Source: an uncultured Clostridia bacterium (lineage in GTDB: Bacteria; Bacillota; Clostridia; Peptostreptococcales; Anaerovoracaceae). Taken from it: a stretch of DNA of 6,292 nucleotides. Shown here piece by piece: positions 1 through 6,207 of the stretch (position 1 is its first letter; the number at the start of each line of letters is the position of its first letter). The translations under genes were made by a program, and so were the position numbers. The notes beneath the pieces are model-generated. The model was given only the letters and a program-made list of their open reading frames with translations, did no database searches and had not been told where the DNA came from. The stretch is taken from positions 1 to 6,292 of the forward strand of contig CALFUG010000087.1 in assembly GCA_937928455.1 (NCBI GenBank), written 5' to 3'.

Positions 1-468
1 CTCATATATCATAATATAATCTTCTTCATTTTCACCAACTATCTGAAATCCCATGTCCAAGTATAGATTGGCGGCATAATTTATCTTCTGCACAGAAAGA
101 GAAACTTTTTCATAGCCCGACATTTTTAAGCAACCCAACATTTCATTTAACATCATTCGGCCGATCCCTCTATTCCGATACTCCTTATATAGGGAGATGG
201 ATAGGGACGGAGTGGAATCGTCCACATAGCCATAGTCATGCATGATACGAGTCCAAACAGCGCCCATAATCTTACCATCTTCTTCGGAAACCAAAGCCTT
301 GTCATGACGGCTGTCCCCAAAATCCACAAAATAAATTTGCAATTCCGGCAGGTTGAGGACTTCTTGGGAAGGTGCCTTTTCTCCCTCTGGTACATAGATG
401 GCTTCATACAAGAACTCTCGGAGAAGAGGGTATTCAGATTCTTTCATTTCTCGAATGGTATAATTCAT
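1..468 (-). CDS. GNAT family N-acetyltransferase, C-terminus cut by window edge
   Basis: The reading frame is open from an ATG at 466-468 to base 1, giving 156 codons with no stop, so only the last few residues are probably missing (GNATs are usually about 150-170 residues). The acetyl-CoA pyrophosphate-binding motif A is visible as YRNRGIG at residues 97-103, followed by the motif-B-like stretch SLSVQKINYAANLYLDMGF (about 123-141), typical of GCN5-related acetyltransferases. It would transfer an acetyl group from acetyl-CoA to an amine; the substrate cannot be told. It starts 8 bp after the stop of the diguanylate cyclase gene, and its likely Shine-Dalgarno (AGGGGAG) lies inside the end of that gene, about 14 nt from the ATG, which is rather long. 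This implies co-transcription and perhaps translational coupling. The family call is secure; the substrate is unknown. Confidence 0.88.
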   Translation of the reverse strand, partial: MNYTIREMKESEYPLLREFLYEAIYVPEGEKAPSQEVLNLPELQIYFVDFGDSRHDKALVSEEDGKIMGAVWTRIMHDYGYVDDSTPSLSISLYKEYRNRGIGRMMLNEMLGCLKMSGYEKVSLSVQKINYAANLYLDMGFQIVGENEEDYIMIYE

Positions 469-476
469 TGTTCTAC

Positions 477-1664
477 TTATGACTCCCCTTGAGTGAGCAA
501 AGGATTTTCACGGACAATTCGAGCAAACCTTTTCCGCTCCTGCTTATTTCGATACATAGCTTGATCTGCCGCCGCCAACAAGGAATCGATGGTATCTTCT
601 TTGGAAAAAATGGAGTACCCAATACTGGGCAATAATTCATACTCTTCCAAATTTTGTTCATTATATACATCCGCTTCTCTTGAAATTTCGTGAGACAGTC
701 TTCGAATTTCTTCTGAATTCTTTCGTTCCCCAATGATAATAAACTCATCCCCACCCAGCCTTGCAACAAAATCATCACTATCTTGACAGGATTTTTGGAG
801 CAATTCGGCCATTTTCACGAGAGCATCGTCTCCTACCGCATGTCCATATCGATCATTAATACTTTTAAAATTGTCCAAGTCCAAGATCATCGCAAACAGG
901 TGATGCTCTCTCTTTCGCATCTGTAGCCTCCTTGGGAGATGCTCATCGAGCCGCCTACGATTGTATAGGCCAGTCAAATGATCAGTAGAAATTTCGCCGT
1001 TTTGAATGTTGATGTATATACTGGCAAATGCCAACATGGCGCAGACCCATATGATAGATATTCCAAAATACATAACCTGAAAGACAGCAGCCATTATAAT
1101 TCCAAGGGGAAATATGGCCAAATGAATATTGATGCTTCGATTGATCCCCCACCCATTCTTGATGACATCTTTTAATGCCATCCCAAACGCAAACAGTAAA
1201 TACACAAATGAAATGCCCGCCATTACCGAAAAATACGAACCCCTCATATATTGATTGCTTGCGTCGATAACGAAAAACCAACCAGTTTGTAAGCTCACGA
1301 TGCTCAGAATCGCACTTACGATGGCTGGAATGATATAAAAACGAATCCTTTTCTCTAATCTTGTTTTGCTTTCATAGATTTTATAGTCCGTATACACCAG
1401 CCACACAAAGCAAATCAATGGGCTGGAAATATAATATAGGGTGGTCACTACATAATTAAAAACGATTAGGATAGGCGAATCTAGGCCATCCACCAACCAC
1501 ATACCGGTATCAAACAGAAATATAAGTATGTTCATCACTATGCAGCCGTTGAAAAGGTATTGGTCAAAGGGAACCGCCTTGATGCCACTCCGATTCATGT
1601 TGTTTAAAAATAGCAGAAGTAAGATAATTCCCACCACATTGATTTCTGCATATAAAAAGTTCAT
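477..1664 (-). CDS. Membrane-bound diguanylate cyclase (seven-helix N-terminus plus GGDEF domain)
   Basis: The protein is about 395 residues. The first 220 are hydrophobic, with about seven predicted membrane helices (roughly 5-22, 41-60, 66-92, 110-128, 145-164, 180-200, 203-221), resembling the 7TM sensor modules attached to kinases and cyclases. A GGDEF domain follows: DHLTGLYNRR (about 229-238, counting from the upstream TTG), LDLDNFKSIND (262-272, with the likely metal-binding Asp263) and an intact GGDEF signature at 305-309. It should make c-di-GMP from two GTP at the inner membrane face. The allosteric I-site RxxD, expected five residues before GGDEF, reads DSDD, so product inhibition may be lost. 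No EAL or HD-GYP domain is present. The start is ambiguous: TTG and ATG are adjacent; GGAGG lies about 8 nt before TTG (1665-1667) and 11 nt before ATG (1662-1664). The ATG is used here. What the sensor detects is unknown. Confidence 0.93.
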   Translation of the reverse strand: MNFLYAEINVVGIILLLLFLNNMNRSGIKAVPFDQYLFNGCIVMNILIFLFDTGMWLVDGLDSPILIVFNYVVTTLYYISSPLICFVWLVYTDYKIYESKTRLEKRIRFYIIPAIVSAILSIVSLQTGWFFVIDASNQYMRGSYFSVMAGISFVYLLFAFGMALKDVIKNGWGINRSINIHLAIFPLGIIMAAVFQVMYFGISIIWVCAMLAFASIYINIQNGEISTDHLTGLYNRRRLDEHLPRRLQMRKREHHLFAMILDLDNFKSINDRYGHAVGDDALVKMAELLQKSCQDSDDFVARLGGDEFIIIGERKNSEEIRRLSHEISREADVYNEQNLEEYELLPSIGYSIFSKEDTIDSLLAAADQAMYRNKQERKRFARIVRENPLLTQGES

Positions 1665-1675
1665 CAAGGGCCCAC

Positions 1676-1680
1676 CCTCC
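1676..1680 (-). promoter_or_regulatory. Ribosome binding site of the diguanylate cyclase gene
   Basis: On the minus strand GGAGG sits 8 nt before a TTG codon and 11 nt before the ATG directly after it. The spacing favours the TTG slightly and the codon favours the ATG, so the start is uncertain by one codon only. Confidence 0.7.
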
Positions 1681-1712
1681 TATTTTTCATATCTTTTCAC
1701 CTGAATTGTTTT

Positions 1713-2480
1713 TCAATCCAACACCTGAAGCAATATGGTGACTCCATCTATGTCCTCTTCCAGTTCATCACATTCAGCTTGTTGGCTTTGGATATAGCTT
1801 TCAAACAAATGGGCTTTTTCCGGGAATTTTTTCTTTAATTCCAATGCTCTTTGCACAATCCAATTTTGTTGCTTCTGGTTGATACTGTCTAATTCGGCAT
1901 CTCCTATTACATTCTCATCCACCAACCGAAACCCGGCTTCTGCAAAAGTGGAGAGCCATTGATCCCTGGTGAAATATTTTGTATTGTCCAAGTCCTTTGC
2001 ATACCCGTCATCAATTAAGACGTATCCACCCTTCTTGACTGTATCCCTTAAAATGGCCATTGTGTTTGCCGGATTCCCCAACACATCACCCACAGCTCCC
2101 AGTATTACAATATCATAGTTTGTTTCCTTCTTAACGGCTTTCGTGATATCCCCTACTACAAATTTACACAAATGCTCTACTTCATATTCTTTCGCTTTTT
2201 GCCCGGCATAATCAACAAAGTCTGGGATGATATCAATACCTTTTACCATACAACCCAATTCTTTTGCCAGGTGGATGCTCACCGCTCCTTTCCCACAGGC
2301 CAAATCAAGCACTCGGGTCTCCCCGGAGGTGGTAATATGCTTTTGAACCATTTCCAGCATATCCCTGGGAGATGAACCCAGTTCCCATAAGTCTTGCAAC
2401 AAATACGGCAGATATGGGATTAACTCAACGGATCCCTCCGCCGATAATGATTGCGCCAGCTTTTCTTCCACCGCCTCCAT
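1713..2480 (-). CDS. Class I SAM-dependent methyltransferase
   Basis: The product is 255 residues from the ATG at 2478-2480. That start is chosen because AAGGAGAG lies 7 nt upstream; the frame stays open 12 codons further but that part lacks a ribosome site. The Rossmann-fold SAM-binding motifs are clear: motif I VLDLACGKG (residues 57-65), the acidic end of strand 2 in GIDI (Asp83), VGDI (109-112) at motif III, and YDIVILGAVGDVLG (122-135) at the motif IV position. A helical, charged C-terminal part (about 200-245) probably supplies the substrate site. It is a soluble cytoplasmic enzyme moving a methyl group from S-adenosylmethionine to an unidentified acceptor; nothing in the sequence separates a small-molecule from a macromolecule target. 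It lies 68 bp after the GNAT-DUF3788 gene and about 48 bp before the diguanylate cyclase gene, with no terminator hairpin on either side. Confidence 0.9.
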   Translation of the reverse strand: MEAVEEKLAQSLSAEGSVELIPYLPYLLQDLWELGSSPRDMLEMVQKHITTSGETRVLDLACGKGAVSIHLAKELGCMVKGIDIIPDFVDYAGQKAKEYEVEHLCKFVVGDITKAVKKETNYDIVILGAVGDVLGNPANTMAILRDTVKKGGYVLIDDGYAKDLDNTKYFTRDQWLSTFAEAGFRLVDENVIGDAELDSINQKQQNWIVQRALELKKKFPEKAHLFESYIQSQQAECDELEEDIDGVTILLQVLD

Positions 2481-2487
2481 CGTAATT

Positions 2488-2495
2488 CTCTCCTT
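2488..2495 (-). promoter_or_regulatory. Ribosome binding site fixing the methyltransferase start
   Basis: AAGGAGAG on the minus strand, 7 nt before the ATG at 2478-2480. It decides between this start and an in-frame start 12 codons upstream, which has no comparable site. Confidence 0.8.
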
Positions 2496-2548
2496 CCCAC
2501 CTATCGATAACATCATACTATGTGCGAATACCGAAGTAATGGTTTCTT

Positions 2549-3439
2549 TTACGACGTACCCATTTTAAAATCAACTATCGTAAATATAGTTTCAAAAAGA
2601 TTATCTGTGGAGAGGTCAAATACAGTTGGGAAAAATTGCAATTTTCCCAATGAATTTGAACGGGAAATCCTTTCTTTCACCGTCTCTTCAATTGGGAGCT
2701 GAAGCACAGCATCCCTAACCTTTTCAGGAAAATATAATGTCACTTTAAAGAAACCTTCCCATACGGACAACCAGAAAACCGTCATGGATTTTTGACCGCC
2801 ACGGGCACCCGTCCATTTGTATATCCCTTTGGCAAGCCAGGCCTTTCCATCGTTATAATATCGCCATTCTAATGTAATTTTTCTACTGGTCAGCTCGTTA
2901 CAAAACTTAACATATGCCTCATTTGCCCCCCCAAGGGCTTCTGCAATAATATCATTGGTAAGTTGGATGTCGGGGCTCCTGAGTAATTGATGGGATTTCT
3001 TTCGTTCCAATTTCAGGTAGATCATATCTATCAGCTGTTTCCCGTGTTCATACATGGGATGATTGTAATTGTCCGTAAAAAAGTTTTTTATTCTGTGGGA
3101 CTCTTTAAACCCACAACTCTTATAAAAATTTAACACATTCTCACTATCACCTGTTCCAACAAGAAAAACCTTCCAATCCGTGTAATGAAATAATAGGAAT
3201 TCTATCAATTTTTTCCCATAACCCCTTCTCTGATAATCGGGGGTTACGGCGATATTTTTCAACTCATAGAAGCCTTCTGCTTCTTTCGTCACGACACACT
3301 CTGCCTTCACGCCATTATCCTCCAGGACAAACATGTCGCCCCTTTCAAGATACTTATCTACCATGTTTTCTTGTTCGTCCGCCAGCAATAGTAAGTCTAT
3401 ATAGTCTTTTTTTCGTTCTAATACCTGGTGTATATTCAT
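2549..3439 (-). CDS. GNAT acetyltransferase fused to a DUF3788 domain
   Basis: The product is 296 residues in one uninterrupted frame. Residues 1-147 form a GNAT domain: NIAVTPDYQRRGYGKKL (62-78) contains the acetyl-CoA-binding QRRGYG motif, and VGTGDS...LNFYKSCGF (94-111) plus NFF...MYEHGKQLIDM (119-139) strongly recall Bacillus YvbK-type acetyltransferases. Residues from about 152 to 293 match DUF3788 as I remember the family: LEWRYYNDGKAWLAKG (190-205), TVFWLSVWEGFFKVTLYF (220-237), GKLQFFPTVFD (265-275) and a closing IVDFKM. DUF3788 proteins are usually stand-alone, about 140 residues, with no firmly assigned function; some are linked to growth or stress phenotypes only by annotation. The start has GAGG at 3447-3450, 7 nt upstream. 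The linker is short (about 148-152), which argues for a true fusion rather than a missed stop. Acetylation substrate unknown; cytoplasmic. Confidence 0.88.
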   Translation of the reverse strand: MNIHQVLERKKDYIDLLLLADEQENMVDKYLERGDMFVLEDNGVKAECVVTKEAEGFYELKNIAVTPDYQRRGYGKKLIEFLLFHYTDWKVFLVGTGDSENVLNFYKSCGFKESHRIKNFFTDNYNHPMYEHGKQLIDMIYLKLERKKSHQLLRSPDIQLTNDIIAEALGGANEAYVKFCNELTSRKITLEWRYYNDGKAWLAKGIYKWTGARGGQKSMTVFWLSVWEGFFKVTLYFPEKVRDAVLQLPIEETVKERISRSNSLGKLQFFPTVFDLSTDNLFETIFTIVDFKMGTS

Positions 3440-3516
3440 GGAAATACCTCGTTATTGCAATCTGCACCTTCACTGTTAACTCTAACGTCTAGCCATATAT
3501 GGAACCAAGAAACCAC
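3440..3516. other. Short intergenic stretch between peptidase and GNAT-DUF3788 genes
   Basis: These 77 bp contain the downstream gene's ribosome site and a perfect 10-bp palindrome, CCATATATGG, at 3493-3502. There is no GC-rich hairpin with a following T-run on the minus strand, so I see no intrinsic terminator, and read-through from the peptidase gene into the acetyltransferase gene is possible. No convincing -35/-10 pair was found here. Confidence 0.5.
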
Positions 3517-4797
3517 TCAATCGATTATTCCTGCCACGAGCTGATAAGGATTCACATAAGTATTATATATGCTTACCGCATAGTGCAAATGAGGACCTGT
3601 GGAAAATCCTGTACTGCCAACCGCTCCAATAACATCCCCCTTGTTCACTACATCACCAACATTTACATTCATAGCACTCAAGTGATAATAGGATGTGAAC
3701 AATCCCATACCGTGATCCATTACGATTGTATTTCCTGTTGAAAGTAATCCTGGGGCTGCCAAAGTCACGGTTCCTCTATTTGGAGCCACCACTGCAGTTC
3801 CCGAGAGGGTCGCAATATCTATGCCGGAATGCCTCGATGATGAGATTTCGTTATTGACAAACCTAATCTGTGCGAAATCTGTTGTGAGCCTACCGGAAGT
3901 GGGCATGATAAACTCACCTTCCCAAAGCTTTTGCGGCACTGATATTGTCCTGGCGGGCTTTACAACTTCCACAAATTCTTTGTTTGCTTCATCATTTCGA
4001 TTGGATTGGTTTAGAGATTCGGAAACGAAAAGATATTGTGTTTTGAACATTTTATCATTTACGATGAAATTTCTAGTTACACTATATTCATCATCTTCTC
4101 CCGGATTGAACGTAACCGTTAGACCATGGTCTCCTATCGCTGCATATAAATCAATAGGCAATAATGCAATGTGATCATTGCCATGCATAAAAACTTTTTC
4201 TGCTGCTTTAACCGCGTCGGTATAAATGCTTACCGTATCTTCTTCGTTTCGTTTATCAATTTTCAGTGCTAAAATATTACCCGGGTAATTCTCTTGGGTG
4301 GTTATTGTAAAATCTCCAGGATGACTTTCTAAACAAACACCAATCGTGGGTGTCTTCCCATCGTTGCCATAAAAAGATTGGCTGTCTATGGTTACTGTCT
4401 GGGTTTCATTCTCCCACCCTACTTCTGTGCCAAAAGCTTCCAGCACCGCTCTAACCGGTATGAAAGTTCTGTTCCCTCTTATGATTGCCGCGGTATCATT
4501 GGGGATTTGTTGTCCATTTTTTATAATATAGTATTTTCCAATTGGCACCTCAACCATTATATCGTCTTTTTGAACAATAACGGTTTGGGTGTTTTGGTTC
4601 CAATCAATTTCAGCACCCAAGGACTCCATCACAATGCGTAAAGGTACTTGAGTCCTATTATGGGAATCAATAAAAGGAATCCCCGTATGACCACAGAACT
4701 CCATCTTAGTATCATCTATGCTAATATCTACAGCATACGCATTCGACGAAAACATAACCATAAAGGCTACCGTTAAAGCGGCAATCTTTCTTTTCAA
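3517..4797 (-). CDS. Secreted M23 (LytM-type) metallopeptidase with copper amine oxidase N-terminal repeats
   Basis: The product is 426 residues. A signal peptide (KRK, hydrophobic core, cleavage likely after AYA at 20-22) sends it outside the membrane. Two tandem copies of the 'copper amine oxidase N-terminal' (stalk) motif follow: VPLRIVMESLGAEIDW (51-66) and IPVRAVLEAFGTEVGW (113-128). This module is common on exported Clostridia proteins and does not imply oxidase activity. A middle region (about 150-250) is possibly beta-rich. The M23 domain occupies about 298-416 with all expected residues: HSGID gives zinc ligands His323 and Asp327, YYHL gives His372, and GPHLH gives His403 and zinc ligand His405. 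It should cut peptide cross-links in peptidoglycan. The start is TTG (4795-4797) with GAGGTG 7 nt upstream; the first ATG codons fall inside the signal peptide core. The exact bond cut is unknown. Confidence 0.95.
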   Translation of the reverse strand: MKRKIAALTVAFMVMFSSNAYAVDISIDDTKMEFCGHTGIPFIDSHNRTQVPLRIVMESLGAEIDWNQNTQTVIVQKDDIMVEVPIGKYYIIKNGQQIPNDTAAIIRGNRTFIPVRAVLEAFGTEVGWENETQTVTIDSQSFYGNDGKTPTIGVCLESHPGDFTITTQENYPGNILALKIDKRNEEDTVSIYTDAVKAAEKVFMHGNDHIALLPIDLYAAIGDHGLTVTFNPGEDDEYSVTRNFIVNDKMFKTQYLFVSESLNQSNRNDEANKEFVEVVKPARTISVPQKLWEGEFIMPTSGRLTTDFAQIRFVNNEISSSRHSGIDIATLSGTAVVAPNRGTVTLAAPGLLSTGNTIVMDHGMGLFTSYYHLSAMNVNVGDVVNKGDVIGAVGSTGFSTGPHLHYAVSIYNTYVNPYQLVAGIID

Positions 4798-4804
4798 TTT
4801 TTTA

Positions 4805-4810
4805 CACCTC
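4805..4810 (-). promoter_or_regulatory. Ribosome binding site for the TTG-started peptidase gene
   Basis: GAGGTG on the minus strand lies 7 nt before the TTG at 4795-4797. The resulting N-terminus begins with a proper positively charged signal peptide (KRK), which supports TTG as the true start. Confidence 0.75.
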
Positions 4811-4870
4811 GTTTATTACTGTGTCTCATCAGCTGAATATTTTCATGTCGTTTCCTCAAGAGTTGGGTCA

Positions 4871-5152
4871 CTACTGCAACGTGTCTCGACTTGATGAAAC
4901 ATTATTTTCCATCCAGTCCGTAAGTTTTTCTTCGTCCTCCAACTCGTATTTATAATTTGTAAATTTTCTATCTGTTATCTCTGTGTAACTCCTTGGAATC
5001 GGCATAAGATTCAATTATGGTTTTAACTCGCTCCACAGACTCCTATACATATACTTAGAGAACCACCCAGGGTTTCCACATCCACTTGATATTCTAGCTT
5101 TATGACCGGTTCCTTAGCAAATTGGAACTTGGCTTGCTCATATTATGTCCAT
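4871..5152 (-). pseudogene. Decayed gene remnant with several frameshifts, function not recognised
   Basis: No intact gene fits the 366 bp between the two flanking genes, but the minus strand reads as charged, protein-like segments in changing frames. A possible ATG at 5150-5152 gives MDI, then after a shift YEQAKFQFAKEPVIKLEYQV and onward until a stop at 5023-5025; a second frame gives ESVERVKTIIESYADSKEL (5042 down to a stop at 4968); a third gives TEITDRKFTNYKYELEDEE through WMENNV to a TAG at 4871-4873. Each segment is rich in Glu and Lys and the three join end to end, as expected of a gene of roughly 90 codons with at least two or three single-base shifts. I do not recognise the family. 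The last segment alone could be translated as a 44-residue peptide from the ATG at 5003-5005, but I see no good ribosome site. Sequencing errors are an alternative cause. Confidence 0.45.
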
Positions 5153-5163
5153 ATTCTCTGCTT

Positions 5164-6039
5164 TTAGCTTTTATTCTTTTTCTTTTTACGCAAGCGCCAA
5201 ACCGCAAAGATACCAACTATCAGAGCGATCAAAATAACTGGCGAAAACATCATAATTGTCATGGGTAAATACGGGCTTCTTAAAGTACTGAAAATATTTT
5301 GCCACCAGTTTTCGTCAATGACAATCTCCAAATTTTCTTCGGGAAGTGTGTCCGAAATATATTGATAGGTACGTGTACCCAATTTTTCAAATTTTAGGTT
5401 ACTGCTTGTAAGAACCGGCATATCCTTATCAAGATATAGGTTTATGGTTAGGTTTGAAAAATCCTTCCACATAGCCGCGGGTGCAAGGTAGTATTCTATT
5501 TCCCCTCTCTTTGCATTGAAGGCATAATCCGGATACCCTCCCAAACGGTAACGATAAGAAACGATTACATCATATTCCTCATTTGGTGCGAAATCCATCT
5601 CAAAGGTTATGGTATCAACGGTCTGCTCCTCGTTGAGACTTTCTATCTGACCATCTGTAAGCACATACTTCCAACCATCTGTTTTTATTGTTGTATCGTA
5701 ATGTAAAACATAACTTTCTACTGCGAAAGATGTGTCTTTATTATTAACTATTACCTTTACACCACTATTTGCAATGTTTGGAGAAAGAAACATGGATTGA
5801 GTGGAGATGATTTCATCCGTAGTATTCTTCATTTTATAAGTCGATACCATCTTCGCTTCTGGACCTTCAACTGTAATATCTAATACTTCTGATACTACTG
5901 AAATTGTATCATTTTTCTCGAATGTTATTGATGAACCAATATCCGCATTTTCAGGAGCTGCCATGTTAGCATAAGCAACTTGGGTAATAGACAATGCGAA
6001 AATTAAAACAAATGCAAAGATTACGCTAACTTTTCTCAT
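5164..6039 (-). CDS. Exported membrane-anchored protein of unknown function (DUF4424-like layout)
   Basis: The product is 291 residues. A signal peptide covers about 1-24 (MRK, hydrophobic stretch, AYA), followed by mature sequence starting near NMAAPEN. A beta-rich extracellular domain (about 33-240) holds ISVVSEVLDITVEG and STYKMKNTTDE, a pattern of strand, 'N-T' turn and strand that recalls the DUF4424 layout, in which an ExLxI strand precedes a VxYxFxN strand; this resemblance is by eye and weak. A single C-terminal membrane helix (about 259-282) is followed by the stop-transfer tail RLRKKKKNKS, so the bulk sits outside with a very short cytoplasmic tail. No catalytic motif is apparent. 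The start has a strong AGGAGG 6 nt upstream. It lies upstream of the M23 peptidase gene on the same strand, separated by the decayed gene. An envelope role is inferred from location only. Confidence 0.85.
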   Translation of the reverse strand: MRKVSVIFAFVLIFALSITQVAYANMAAPENADIGSSITFEKNDTISVVSEVLDITVEGPEAKMVSTYKMKNTTDEIISTQSMFLSPNIANSGVKVIVNNKDTSFAVESYVLHYDTTIKTDGWKYVLTDGQIESLNEEQTVDTITFEMDFAPNEEYDVIVSYRYRLGGYPDYAFNAKRGEIEYYLAPAAMWKDFSNLTINLYLDKDMPVLTSSNLKFEKLGTRTYQYISDTLPEENLEIVIDENWWQNIFSTLRSPYLPMTIMMFSPVILIALIVGIFAVWRLRKKKKNKS

Positions 6040-6045
6040 AACATA

Positions 6046-6051
6046 CCTCCT
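6046..6051 (-). promoter_or_regulatory. Strong ribosome binding site of the exported anchored protein gene
   Basis: AGGAGG on the minus strand, 6 nt before the ATG at 6037-6039, within the run GGGAGGAGGT. It is the strongest Shine-Dalgarno in the window and confirms the start. Confidence 0.8.
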
Positions 6052-6060
6052 CCCATTATA

Positions 6061-6207
6061 TAAATAATGTGCCCTTTACAAAACCAAATGCCCTTGCATT
6101 GCGGTACATAAGTGCCATCATGGACATGTTCCCGCAAACGCAAAAACACACTTTAAATCGAGTAGTTGACTTAGATGTTCCTCAAAAATACAATATTTTC
6201 AATGGTT
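6061..6207. other. Non-coding spacer upstream of the exported protein gene
   Basis: No convincing gene is seen on either strand. A plus-strand frame starting with GTG at 6069 is open for 63 codons but has no ribosome site and runs antisense through the rlmD-like end, so it is treated as chance. The minus strand carries only short frames. The stretch should hold the promoter of the exported protein gene, but no clear -35/-10 pair with room for a leader was found on that strand. Confidence 0.4.
6166..6194 (+). promoter_or_regulatory. Promoter-like -35/-10 pair on the plus strand
   Basis: TTGACT at 6166-6171 and TACAAT at 6189-6194 are separated by exactly 17 bp, each one base from the sigma-A consensus. 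Transcription would start near 6201 and run rightward, antisense to the rlmD-like end and through the inverted repeat at 6215-6264. No plus-strand gene is identified within the window, so it may be a chance match in AT-rich DNA. Confidence 0.35.

Noticed and set aside
978..1281. Short frames on both strands overlapping the membrane part of the diguanylate cyclase gene
   Set aside because: They are alternative frames of the continuous 395-residue protein and have no ribosome sites or recognisable domains.
2481..2516. Twelve-codon N-terminal extension of the methyltransferase
   Set aside because: The well-spaced AAGGAGAG at 2488-2495 lies inside this extension and points to the ATG at 2478-2480.
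3493..3502. Palindrome CCATATATGG as a terminator or operator
   Set aside because: A perfect palindrome with no loop and no T-run cannot act as an intrinsic terminator, and a 10-bp AT-rich palindrome is expected by chance at this scale.
3821..4641. Plus-strand open frames opposite the M23 peptidase gene
   Set aside because: The minus strand has a signal peptide, stalk repeats and complete M23 catalytic residues over the same bases; the plus-strand frames show no family features.
6055..6060. Perfect TATAAT on the minus strand just before the exported protein gene
   Set aside because: It directly abuts the ribosome binding site, so a transcript starting from it would begin within that site, and no good -35 lies 16-18 bp upstream.
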